Assembly: GCA_027574665.1 (NCBI GenBank)
Contig: CM050648.1
Coordinates: forward strand, 65,675,363 to 65,739,362
Origin: Rhynochetos jubatus
Lineage: Eukaryota > Chordata > Aves > Eurypygiformes > Rhynochetidae
Direction of reading: 5' to 3'
Length of the DNA stretch: 64,000 nucleotides
A program made the position numbers and the translations under genes. The notes beneath the pieces were generated by a model that had not been told where the DNA came from, made no database searches, and saw nothing but the letters and a program-made list of their open reading frames with translations. Positions 38,331 through 50,550 of this stretch are shown in pieces (within the stretch, counting starts at the first letter, position 1; each line of letters begins with the position of its first letter).

Positions 38331-39972
38331 TGCCCCTGAATTCCCTTGGTCAAGGAGGCTGCAAGGATCCTCTGAAAAGCTCAGGAAGTGTCAATCTTTC
38401 CATGTGTGTTCAGGATCACCGCAGTCTAAATGCAGAGGCACTGAAAATCAGACCTCTAAAATATTGCCAGCACAACAGCTTGAGAATCTCAAGAAGAAAT
38501 TTGAATCTAGGTGCTCCTCTTTGTCATTTTTGTATAAGTGGTGAAGTGATTAGGAAACTACTCTTTCTTTACACCATGTTGTATTTATTATGTGACATTA
38601 GATTCTGTTGTGTTTTAACAATATATAAAATCACAGTGTGCCGTGTTTGTGCTTAGAGTCAGTGAGCAGCTAAAACGGAACTAGCACTTAAGTACTGGGC
38701 TATTTGTCATAAGATACTTGAAAATGTATACACTCCTTCTGATACTAAATATTTTAATGGAGCATTAGATGGTATCTCTTGTGGTCTTTGCCTTTTATTA
38801 GCAACAGTTTCTGAGTTTTGATTTTTAAATTGCGCTAAAAACTATACATTATTTAAAATCCCCTTTTTAGCCAAATGGTAGCCACTAGGCTAATCTGGTT
38901 TTCCCAGCATGGTGTCAGCCTCAGTCATCCCACCAGTTGTAAAGTGTTGGTTTAGTATTTTAGTGCCTCAAACACCGCCAAAGTTCTTTCTGCCCTGCAC
39001 GGAAGCAGTTTCTGGAATTGCATCTTTAAACATTTTTTGTTGTTGTTACTGTTGTTTTTAATTGATAAATAATGCCCACATTATAGTCTGAATCTCTAAG
39101 AAGCTCACAGTATGTCCAAGTCTTTAGAAATGTGAGGAATGGGGTTTCCATCATCTTTATTGTGTAGCTAATTTTCATAGCAAATTCTTTGGTTTTCCTA
39201 CAGAAACAGTGAGTAAAAGGAGACAAAGGTAGGGCTCTGAAATGTATACTTCCTAATGCCTGGGGTTGTATGAAACACAACAAAAATTACCATTGGAGAA
39301 GGCGACTCAAGAATTGTCTAAGTGAGGGGAATCTATTGTATGTGTGAAACTCACTGCGTGTGTAATAAGGATGACTAACTGTACATTTTAGTGCCTTGTT
39401 TCTTGTAAAATGTTTAATCATAAATTACTAAACATAAATAATTAAGAATTTCTGAGAAAATGGATCTAAATATTGTTAATAGAAACTGTATATTCACAGA
39501 AAAGTCAATAAATCATCAGCTATTGTTACACATTAATTAGAAAATATTTTTAGTCTCCATTCTTCAAGGGTTGTTTCCAAACAATGTCATTTAATTTACA
39601 CACAACTGTGCTATTTCTGTCTTTTAAATTAAACTCCGCTCAACTGCACAGGGCAGAGAAACTACTTCTCAGTTGCGGGGTCAGATTCTGTGGGAGAAGG
39701 TGTTATTTGTGAGGCTATTGCCCGTATTCTCCACAGAACTCCATATTTAGTTTCATCAAAGGCTGATAATCATGGGTTCCTCCGAAATGTTTGTCCTGTA
39801 TGTCTATTGAGTATATCAGATTTGAACCTGAGTTAAGCACTAGCTGTTCGCTTCTGGGCAGCCTGTGTTGGTCACTGATGGGCAATAAAAATATTTGAGA
39901 TCCTACTAAGAGCATCTTAATGATGTCAGTCAGAGCCTACCTAGAAATCCAGGAAAGTAAAACATGCTGTGA
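38331..39972. other. Intergenic, no gene seen
   Basis: AT-rich DNA between the CR1 at 38.0 kb and the nested insertion. No feature was recognised. Confidence 0.5.
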
Positions 39973-40270
39973 CACATTGTGAGGCCTTGACTAATGTCAA
40001 GAGACCAGACTAGTGTCAAGACAAAACATGCTGAAGAAAGGGGAAGCAAGTTAACTGCAAGAGAGAAGCGGGGCCAGGCGTAGACCGGGCAGTTGCTTCT
40101 TCCTTAAGGTTATACGCCCTTGCTGTGCAGCATAAGAACTATGCCTCACTTGCACCCTCCATCGGTTGGCCCACTGGGTGTGGTCACCCAAGATTAAGGT
40201 TGGTTACTTGACACCAGGGGAACACCGTCCCACCTTGTCACTATGAACCACTGTAGGCCTATGTAACTGG

Positions 40271-41276
40271 AATCATAAAACCATAGAATGGTTTGGGTTG
40301 GAAGGAACCTTAAAGATCATTGTCGTGGTTTAACTACGGCTAGCAAAATACCATGAAGCCGCTCTCACAAATCCCCCTCCCCTCCTCCAGTGGAGGGGAA
40401 GAATCGGAGGAAAAAGAAATAGGGAGCTCGTAAAATTGAGATAAGAACTATTTACTAATTAAATCTAAATCAATATATACAGATACTACTAATAATAAAT
40501 AATTAAATTAGTAGAAAATAAAACATGTGATACAATATATACAATATGGTACAATTTCCCACCATCCACTGACCAATGCACACCCAGATGTTGAGGGATG
40601 AAAATCAGACCCAGAGAGCCCGAGAACCACAGCCCGAGAGCGATCGCAGCCCGAGAGCTGCGGCCCGAAGGCCGGAGCCTGGGAGCCTACGCAGCAGATT
40701 CTGAGTGAACCCTGTCAGTGATAACACGGCCAGAAAACTCAAAACAACCCACCAACTCCCACACGAATGAGCCAGCACAGGAGCTGGCAAAGCAGCTAAC
40801 GCAGGAGGGTTAGCAAGTGCCGGGGAGTAGACGAGCAAGGGAGTAAGGGAGAGAGAGAGAAGGGAAGAGTAATGGCTACCGGACCCTCTTCCCCACCCAA
40901 GAGACCGGAACATGACGTACTATGGGATGAAATACTGCCTTGGTCAGTTTAGGTCAGCTGTCTGGACTGTCCCTTATGCTGCTCACGAGACTGCAAGAAG
41001 TGGAGAAAGACCTTGAATCCAGCACAGGCCGTCCCCAGCACCAGCTGAGGCCTTATCAATGTTTTTCTTAGAAACTTCCCAGTAACCGCAGTAAAGGAAC
41101 TTAACCCTTTCCTGACTGAACCCAGCACAATCATCTAGTACCAACCCCCCTGCCATGGGCAGGGACATCCTCCACTAGACCAGGTTGCTCAAAGCCCCAT
41201 CCAGCCTGGCCTTGAACACTTCCAGGGATGGGGCACCCACAGCTTCTCTGAGCAACCTGTTCCAGTGCCTCACCAA
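40271..41276 (-). mobile_element. CR1 3' end, interrupted by a solo LTR
   Basis: The CR1 tail (40271-40320, ccatagaatggtttgggttg) stops at aaagatcat and resumes at 41130 with atcatctagtaccaacccc, running to about 41276. The 809 bases between are a later LTR insertion. Confidence 0.9.
40321..41129 (-). mobile_element. Solo LTR (inner) of an endogenous retrovirus, inserted in the CR1
   Basis: It starts tgtcgtggtttaac and ends cccagcaca, bounded by the 5-bp repeat ATCAT at 40316-40320 and 41130-41134. Segments such as ggtcagctgtc (near 40953) tie it to the LTRs at 25.8 and 34.7 kb, which are read on the minus strand. It has no coding capacity. Confidence 0.85.
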
Positions 41277-42074
41277 TTGGCATAGTCTCTAGTGTCACTA
41301 AGGGGCACACTGCTCCCCTATCACCATGAAACATTTCAGGTGCCTACATGACCGGAGGTGTATAAAACCACTGAGAAGGAACTCTCAGTGAGGCCTCCTC
41401 TCAGCTGGACTGAGATCCCTGTTACGCTGTACCAGATCGTATGATATCTCTCCCTCTCTTTGTCACTATATCCATTTGCCGTGTGCTAGAATTATGCTGC
41501 TATACTTTATATATATACTGCTATTAATTGCATTTATAAGTGTTATTAATTACATTTATAAATTTTATTATTGTTGAGGGTGTTGGCTCAGAAGCATTGG
41601 CTTGAACAATTAATAAACTGTATGCACCTAACAAACCGTAACGAATTCTTTGCATAAACTGCCTGGCCATAAGTCAGTGAAGCGAGATTGTCTTACCTGA
41701 CCAGGTGAAATGTCAGTGAAGTGATGTCAATGAAGTAAGCCTTTGGCCCAAGTTAGGTGCATGACACACATTCAAGAAAGTGAAAGTCCATCCCACTCAC
41801 AAGCAGAAGGAACAGTGGGGTGTAAAAAACCACAAGGTTGAATGTTTAGAAGCAAGTGGAGGAGAGGGAGAACAAGGAGTGGATAAGAAAAAGCTGAGCT
41901 TTCCCCCTGCTTCTCTAGGATTTGCTGTGCAGGCCCATCGAACTGAAAGCCACGTTGGTACAGGGCAATTTCCCACCAGTCTCTCACCTGCCTATACCAC
42001 GTGGAGAACTTTGTGGTGACTAGTACAATATCCAGAGGAACTGGAGCAAGACCACAGTAGCAGCTGGATTCATG

Positions 42075-42175
42075 GACGTAAGACCATGCAAAAGCTGTTC
42101 TGGATCAGGCCACAGCTCCGTCTAATCCAGCATCTTGCCTACGCAAGAGACTAATAGCATCTGTCCAGCAAAAAG
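42075..42175 (+). repeat. Possible ancient CR1/L3-like tail
   Basis: The phrase tctggatcaggccacagctc and the following ctaatccagcatcttgcc resemble a conserved tail found in old sauropsid LINEs. It was recognised from the motif only. Confidence 0.35.
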
Positions 42176-44880
42176 TCAAAATAAAAGGAAATGTACAATA
42201 CTTCCATGGTATGTACTTCTCTGTGAAGCAGATACTTCATGAGACTGAGATGGTATCTTTGCATATAATGACTTCCGAACCTGTGTAAGCTATCCGTAAC
42301 CACGTGTTCCACAACTGCAATATATGTAGAGTGAAGACATACCTTCCCTTATTTGCTCTGAAGCCAATTTCTGCTATTGCAGCTTGCTGCCCTATCTCTC
42401 CATACAGAACCTTCAGTTAGAAACTCATAGGTCTTAACACTGGTTCAAATCAGACAAGGTTAGAATAACTCATTCAGTCGGTCTCTATAACATCAACACA
42501 AGGTTGTTTTTTGACTGATACAGAAACATATCAGCAAATTTCTTCCAGTGCGCTTGATCAGAAGACAACAACTACTTCATGAAATCTGAAAGAAAAAGAA
42601 GGAGTGGCATAATTAGTATAAAACTAGAGGCAGAACATAATTTTTATACTTTCCAGCAGACACTCTTCACCTAAAATAAGGTTGCTCCTTTTCTTTGCTA
42701 ACTCATTTTTAATAGGAAAGAACAGTTCCACTGAATTAAAGTCTTTGTGCTAAATGATTGCTTTTGGCCTGCAGGATGCTCCTTAGGCTTCAGCATTAAA
42801 TTGTTCCACCTTCCTCAAGACTTCCATGATGCGACCACAGGACAGTGGAAGACAAGTTTGTGTAAATGAAGGCTTCTCTCTACAACCTTTATCTTATCAC
42901 TGTTGATTCCTGAACAGAAGTAGCTGGGTTTGTAGCTGATTACACCATCAAACTCAACTGTTTTTACTTGTAATTGAATCTGAAAGAACCAGCACATTAT
43001 GCCATAATCTGGATTTTTTTTTTCCAGTTGATTTGAGGGCTCCTTGAAAAAGGCAAGGCCATGAATTGAAGGATCTTGTATGACCAGTGATTATAAACCT
43101 GACTAGCTCGCTGTTGTGACAGTCACTAGCATAATGTCACCAGATCCCTTTAGTTTCTAAACCAGGTGGGTCAGGACAGCATCCACACTTCATGCTCTTG
43201 GTGGCCAAGTGAAGAGAACAACCCAAGCACAGTCTGCTTCAAAGGGGAAATAAATATACCTGTTAGCAGTAAGGGCATTATTTATCAAATACAAGAAAAA
43301 AAAAAGTATAGTAATAAATATATACAAGAAGCTAATGAATTTCAACAGGGATAAATAAAGCTGAACACAGTAGGAAAAGAAGTCTTGACTAAATACAGGG
43401 AAAGAGTTTTTAAGGTACAAGACAGGGATCAAAAGCACTGAGTAATTTAAAATATATCACTTAAAAATTTAAGGTATATAGTCCTATTACTGTATGCCAA
43501 TCTTAAACTGTTATTGATACAGAAAAGGCAAATGTTAAAATGAATAGTCTTTTCTGTATTTAGAAAGCAGCTAGATATTGGGTTTTGGTGGACAGTTAAT
43601 TTGTCGTATGAGGATGACAAAGAACCTCACAGTCCTTTCTACAGAAGGAGAACATTGGATTTCTGCTAGAGGGAAAGACCAGGTTTGGAGGGTTGGGCTT
43701 TTTTCATTAAAATGTGCAGGAAACTTGTACCAAGACTCCCAGAGATGATGGCTGACCATTACTGCTCAACAGGTACGCAGAAGACTGGCAAAATTCAGAA
43801 ACCTGGAGAAGCACTGATGGTTGCTAGTTGAGGAAAGGATCATGTAGGGAAACCTGAACGTAACTAACATCCCTTCTACAGAGAAAAAAAAAATCTTGTC
43901 AAATAGATCTGGTTTCATTCTTAGACAAAGTCAGAAGTGTGATTAAAGAGGTAACTGTGTTGATAAAAAACACATGGACATTTATAAACTCTTTGCTTCA
44001 GTCTAATGTGATTTATGAAAAAGAAATGGTCCAAATTAAATGGCCTAGAAGCTGATTAACTGACAGGCATAAAAATGCTTGAAAAGCAGTTGTTGACCAA
44101 AGCTTTCTCTAGAGATGTTCCACAGGCATCGGTAACTGGAATATACTTGGAGGAAAAGTGCAAGCCATCCCTCTCATTTACAATTAGCACCAAGTTTGCC
44201 AAAAGAGTGGTGACAAGGCAAGGCAGAGATATAATATGGCCTGACTCGTTCTGTGAGGCGGGCCAAATCACAAAAGCGCCTCAGTGCAGACGAGAACACA
44301 AAACTGGACCTGGAGCTGATGCACAGAGGCTGTGCCTGAAGCAGGGAAAGTAGACACCCCCAGCGAGTGGTGTTTCGGGGTCACCGGGCAGGACCCCCGA
44401 CCTGGGCTCCTCAGGGTGTGCATCTGCAGCCAGGGTTGAAAGGAAATGGATGAAAGGATGGATGGTGGTAAGAGGTGGAAGTGGTACCTGCCTAAGTAGC
44501 CCTGGGGAATCCAACAACAAAATATTGTTGGATCTCACGCCTACATCTTACACACATGTTAAAACTGGATAAGTGAGGGTGTGGATATGAGACTTGAAGC
44601 ATTGTGGGTGGTGGGTAAGAGGGGTTTCTCACACCAGCTGTCCCGATGAGAGCAGCCGTTGGGGCTCACAAATAAGAGTTTGGTGAAGTAGAGTGATCTG
44701 AGTGTGTAAGAACTCCTCTCAGGAATGAAAAAAAAAAGATTGCTGAAGGGCTTTTGAATTGAGAAAAACAGTGCTGTAGCAAAGTAAGCCTGAGACTTGG
44801 AAGTCTGAATGCTGACGGGCAGTCAACTGCCGGGAGAAAAACCACCATAGGTAACTAGGGCTGCTTCTCCATGCCATCCC
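42176..44880. other. Intergenic, no gene seen
   Basis: Mostly AT-rich. The G+C content rises after 44.2 kb towards the CpG island. The 92-codon ORF at 44075-44353 has no recognisable family or splice context. Confidence 0.45.
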
Positions 44881-44889
44881 GCTGAGACC

Positions 44890-45420
44890 AGGTGCCTTTC
44901 TAGGGGGTCACGGGCTTGATTCAGTGACAGCGGGTGGCAGAGGGTGAACCGTCGGGCCCGGGTGGGGACGAACAGGGCGACGGGACATCCCGCCCCGGGC
45001 CCTGCCCGCTCCCTCCAGCGGGCGGCAGCCGCGGGCCGCGGGCAGGCCCGCGTCGGGCGCTTCTCGGGCAGCGGCCGCTTTCCCTGGGGAAAAGCAGCTC
45101 CTCCCCGAGGAACGGGAGGATTCCCGGGCTCGCCAGTCTCCCGGGAGAGTGCCGGGCGGCTGCAGCTCCCGAGCGGGAAACCTGCTCCGTCCGCCGGGTT
45201 CTGGGGAAGCGCCCCCCTCTCCTTCCCCTCCCCCCCGCGGGACCAGCACCCGGCGGCTGTCATCGAGTTGCCTCCGAGAGGGTGGCTTCAAAGTGGGGGT
45301 GCGATGGTGGGGCGGTGTGTCCCCCCTACAGACCCACCTTCCCCACAGAGGCTGGGGGCCTGCGCCGGAGGTGTGAGGAAAATGGCTCCCATGGCACCCT
45401 GAGCCCCAGGCGAATGCTGG
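44890..45420. promoter_or_regulatory. Isolated CpG island
   Basis: About 0.5 kb of dense CpG with GC-rich boxes (cggcagcggccgc-type stretches) stands alone in AT-rich DNA, 16 kb after MSANTD3. A possible plus-strand donor (ggag|gtgtga) lies near 45370. The long ORFs on both strands reflect GC richness. It may be the promoter of a non-coding RNA or an upstream start for the next plus-strand gene. Confidence 0.55.
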
Positions 45421-45661
45421 CCTGGCACAACAGGCGGTGCTGCTGCAAAATTAATTTCCTCACTGGTGTTGGAAGCCAAGCCAACATCTTCATGTTGTTT
45501 CGGCCTAAGCCAGTGAGGGACTGGTTTATACTGAAAGAAAATCAATCACTTTCCTAGAGGAATCGGCGTTACATGCGGCCTATATATAGCCCATTGTACT
45601 TTGCTTAAAAGCCCAGCAAGAATGAGCAAGGCTTTCCAAATCCTTTGGCTACTCCTCCCCT

Positions 45662-45678
45662 CCCCCCCCCCCCCCCCC
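45662..45678. repeat. Poly(C) run, 17 C
   Basis: A homopolymer C tract just after the isolated CpG island. Unlike the other C run, it is not in a recognised LTR. Confidence 0.85.
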
Positions 45679-45679
45679 A

Positions 45680-48600
45680 AATTCTAGGCTTTTGTGGGTT
45701 TAGCACGAAACCAGAACAAGGGAAGCACACTACAAGCACACATTTTTCAGCCTGAGCAAGTTTTCCCATTGATACTCAGCTCCAGGAAGTCCTCGATAAG
45801 GCTCAGGTCAGCATCCAAACCCGCAGGAGATTTTGGCAGCCTCCTCTTTGTTTCCTCCACCAGAAAGAGAAATTCCCCGTGTCTCCATCTCTGTCTGGCT
45901 TGTTCGTTGCATTGCCCTGTCAGGGAAATTCTTCGAAGTCTTCCAGGTATTTATTTTCTCAGGTTACGTCTACACTAGGAAAGAGGGTTGTATTTCAGTG
46001 ACGGTAGTCGCCGTCTTACAAAAAGTTAGACAAGGCAATCTGCGAACATAGGCTATACCTAAGCGGGGTTTCTTTAAAAACCCGGGTTCTCTCATACAGG
46101 TTTTTCCTCATCAAACCAGCATGTATGGGAAATGTCAGGTACTAACTACCATGTTTTAAAATCACACCTTTTTGCCAATCCAGGCAAAGCCTCAGGGAAA
46201 TTCTCCCAGATTTTGTTTATCCACACAGTGCATAAATCTATTAACCATTCCAATTGCCTGAGGCCACAGAGGGGTTACACGCTGCTCATAAGCGGGGGGA
46301 ACATGCCGTAGCCTTAGGCAATCTGAATTGTTGAAAAAATTGTATGTAAACAGTTATAAACAAGTTTTCAAGATCTCTATTAAACAAGCAATAAACTAAT
46401 CCTTGTCATACACAGATAGGCACCCATGTCTCAGCTGTTTAAGAGCAAATTGCGTAACACACAGTGCCTGAAATACCTCTGTCTAAAAGCACCATCATTG
46501 TGTTCATGCGAAAATGAAAACAAAGACCAACCAAAGACTAGGGAGGCTGATGGACACAGATAACACTAAAGTACACACAAAATAACTGAAGTTCCCCGTT
46601 CTTGGTAGCATTCACACTTCTTTCCAGTTTGCAAAGAAAGCATACCTATACCTTGTCATATCATTTCCACCAGTTCAACTTCAAGTGCTCTTGCTAAAAA
46701 TACTCCTAAATGACACCAGTTTAAATTACTAGCCCCAGACCCAGGAAATTAAATTATACCCTGAGAGCTCAGCCATGAGTAACTTTTTCCCACTCCCAAG
46801 CTGAGAGCTAAACAAAAGAACTCTAGACGTACACATTTTCTGACCCAAGGCAAGAGGCCAGAGAAGAGAAAAAAATGCAACAACATATAAACTTGGAAAA
46901 CCTGGTTAACTAATAAGAGAAATAGCCATCCACCACTGGCAATCATCCTGACCCAGTCCTGACTCTCAGCACCGTGCCGTTGCTAAAATAGCAGTGCTGG
47001 CCTGGTTAGTAGCTGCACTCCACTCCCAGCTTACTGTTACAGCTGGGGTGCATCCCACTGCTCCAGGTGATTGATATTTAGGCCCCAGCAGTGCTCCTGC
47101 TCCAGGTAGTGGCCTCGGCACTAGCTGGTAGAGCAGCCACCACCTCTGCCTAATGGCAGCAGCCTGCAAATCTCTGCTCAGCTGCCTGTCCCAGCCACTG
47201 CAGAGCCAGTAACCTGCTCCCTGTTCTGCCTCCCCAGCCTCTTTGGCTCTTCTGGCACATTACAGGTACAAGGGTTCCACCAGTCTATTTTCTTAGCAGA
47301 AAAATGAATGGTGAGCAAGATCCACTCCTAGTCCTTATAGGCAAAGAAAAATACTCTTATTTGATTTTCCTTTTCTCCCTCTCTCCTGTCCTGCTTGCCC
47401 AAGGCCCCTTCATCTCAAGCAAAGCTGCACAGGCACACATCTCTTGGCCCTCTATCATAGCCCTGCTGCCACCAGACCTTTATTTTAATGGGATGGCTGT
47501 CAACCAAAAGCTGCAACCAGGCATCAGCTGAGATGCAACCCACTCCAGTCAGCTGCTCACATGGTCTCTCTGCCAGAGGAAGGAGGTCTGAGAGGGGCTC
47601 ATCCCCTCCCTCGCAGGTGGCTGCCATGAGTGAGCCCTTTCTGCGCTCTCTGGCCACTGGGATCTCATCAGAAAGGGCACGGACAAACCTGCAAAGGACA
47701 TAAGCTAAACCCAGAAATATTTTTTGTATTTGCCAATATATTAGTAATATATGAAAATGCCAAGGCATTTTCTAACCACAAGTGAGGCTATTCAAACAGT
47801 AAATACTAAGCTATGTATTGTACAGTAAACTAAATGAATAATAAACTGTTGTCTGCTTCTAGTCACTTTAGGGTAAATCAGAAGACTGCAATGGGCAGAA
47901 TAGAGGAACCAGTGGACTACTGCTATCCAGGCCCTTGCGCAAACTACGACGAAGACAAATCTACAGATACTACCAGTTTCATTCACTCTAACAGAAGAAC
48001 CATCTATGATGATTTTAGTGGTTTCAGCTCCTCCTCCTCCCCCAATTTTTGTTTTTAATAAAAAGTATTTGTGCCAAGACTGAAAAATGCGACAGATCCC
48101 TATCTCAAGTTCCAGAAGAGTTACTTGATATTTATTGTATTACTGAAGAGCAGAATGTAAACAAGTAACTAAAGACCGCTGCCTGTCTGGGTAAGTCTGG
48201 AGCACTCCTGCTAGCCAGTAAAGTTACTGCTTTCCACCAATTTTGCTCTACCCTTGTCATCAGAATAGCCAAGCTGTTTTTGGGCTAGGTTAGGTAATCT
48301 GAAAAATGTCTATAAACTTGAGTCTACCAGGGCTCGTTACCTGTGGTAAAGTCCCAGTGCTTTGTGAGCATCTTATGCTCTGAAATCCAGGAAGGCTTAT
48401 TAGCTCACTGCTCAACCAGGCAGACAGCAGGCAGCACATCCTGGACATGTACTGCCTCGGGGTTACTTGATAGCAGGATAAGGGAACTATGGGCAACGCA
48501 GTGATTGGTAGAGAAGATAAGGAAGGTAAGAGATGTGGAGAGAGCCTGTGACAGCTTTTGTCTCACAACATTCAGTAGCTTCAGAAAAATGCTCTGTTGG

Positions 48601-50149
48601 TGAAACACAGTGGTGAGTATATGGGGTTCAGATGCCCAGCAGCAGTCAGGTCAGTTCAGCTGCAGCCCATTAGCTCTGGATCAGTGCCAGTCCCACTGGA
48701 CCCATGCTGACTCCAGGAGAACTCCTTAGGTATCTCCCTCCTGCTCCCAAGCCCCTCGCTGCCAAGGGAGCTTACTTGTCAATGTGCAGGCCCTCATAAG
48801 TACCCAGAGGTGGTTTGAGCCTGATATTGTGCCCAAGCTGACAAACCTTCCTGAGAACCTGAGTTGTGGGAAACGTAGTCCATGCACACAGTCTGTGAGT
48901 CTGAGCTCCATGCTTCGTTAAAGCACCGATGTTAATGATAGATCAGCTCTGCCCTAGAAATGTTACTGCCATGATGACTAGAGGCAGGTCCAACCCAGCT
49001 CTGCTCTGCCTTCCTTCTCTTGCCATGCATCAGTATCCTCACCCAAAGAACGTACCAATTGTCTAAGCAGGAATCATGAGGGCACTTCCCATTCCACCGA
49101 GAAAACTGGGGTCAGGATGTTCAAACCCTACATAAACAACACACCTCACAGCCTTGTCCCAGTTCTCCTCCCTTCCACCAGATATCACTGTAGGTTCACT
49201 GCTCCACTGGTATCTCCGTCGTACAGTTCTGAAATGTCTGTCTCCAGACTTTCTTCCTTGACACCATTTTTGCAGGAGTTGTCTGTCCCAGAGGCCTGAT
49301 TGATAGCAATTTCTGCGCCCAAGAGGTTTGTCAGATGCACATAGGTATCAAATCTACCGCGTAGCTAAAGGCCTCCTCCTTTGCACTGGGGGCCTGGGGC
49401 GATTCCTGGAAGAAGGGTTGTGAAGGACTCATCTCTGGAATACTGCTGGGCTCCATTCTCCACTCTATTTGATACATCAGCAAAGCTATTGCAAAAAAAC
49501 CCCACTGGGGATATTTGACTCTTTGAACACTGTACACAGAGTTACTGTTGTGCTGTTGGTAATACCTATGTTTTCATGATAAATTCCTTGCTTTTAGGTT
49601 TATGGAGTGTGTCAACAGTACAACTAATAAACAAGAGGCAGACATCAGGCATCAGATTAAGTGAATGCACTCAGCAATGAGAATGGTGTGTATCATACTG
49701 GATACCACAAAAACCACAGGAGAAATGTACTGAGGGAAAGGCTGACGCACTTGTCACAGGAATACCCTGCATATCTCTGCCTCTTTATCTCCATTCCTTC
49801 TATGCACTAAGAAAGCCAGGCTTCATTGACTCTGAACTTGGACAGAAAAATAAGCAGGCTCACTCATCAAAGAAATGGTTTGCCCCTTCTCATGCAGTAT
49901 AGTTCTGGGTGACTGAGAAAGATCCAGACAACACGGGTGGAAAATGGGTAGAAATTCTGTATTTTGACTGAAAGATAGTTAGTACCTAATTGTTCCATAG
50001 CAAGACAAGGGGCTACCAAGCTAAATATAACTGAAATAAAAAGGCACTTTTAAACGATGATTCTGCAAATGATTTATTGTAGTGACAGAAACATGTGACT
50101 TGCACAATCAGAGTGAGTATTTTAATTTTAAAATAAATTGTACTATGTC
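45680..50149. other. Intergenic, no gene seen
   Basis: No splice-supported coding exon or recognised repeat. The 117-codon minus ORF at 47415-47768 and its partner on the other strand look like chance. Confidence 0.4.
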
Positions 50150-50550
50150 TTTTTCACAGAATCATATAGATCACAACAGATTACAGAAGGATTGAGGTTG
50201 GAAGGGACCTCTGGAGATCATCTGGTCCAACCCTTCTACTCCATCAGGGTCACCTAGACCCAGTTGCCCGGGACCATGTCCAGATGGCTTTTGAATATCT
50301 CCAAGCATGGAGACTCCACAACCTTCCTGGGCAACCTGTGTCAGTGCTCGGTCACCCTTACAGTAAAACAGTATTTCCTGATATTCAGATGGAACCTCCT
50401 GTGTTTCAGGTTGTGCTGATTGCCTCTGGTCCTGTCATGGGACACCACTGAAAAGTCTGGCTGTTCTTTGCATCTTCCCTTCAGGTATTTATATATGCAT
50501 TGACAAGATTCCCCCTTTTTCATATATGCCTTCATTCCCTTGGGATAGAA
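50150..50550 (-). mobile_element. CR1 fragment of another subfamily
   Basis: The tail uses gaagggacctctggagatca and tctggtccaaccc instead of the ttaaagaccatct type. A remnant of the ORF2 end (minus 50341-50535) keeps RFHLNIRKY. It lies in intergenic DNA. Confidence 0.9.

Larger units (their letters stand above)
39978..41766 (+). mobile_element. Solo LTR (outer), split by a CR1 that itself holds a second LTR
   Basis: It begins tgtgaggcc and ends gcatgaca, with matching 5-bp flanks CACAT at 39973-39977 and 41767-41771. A TATA box (tataaaa, 41361-41367) and AATAAA (41612-41617) lie in that order on the plus strand, as in a retroviral LTR. Removing the CR1 block (40271-41276) leaves about 0.78 kb. 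I saw no internal retroviral genes. The family was not identified. Confidence 0.6.

Noticed and set aside
44823..45557. ORFs of 127-207 codons in the second CpG island
   Set aside because: Same reason: overlapping frames of GC-rich DNA without domains or splice support.
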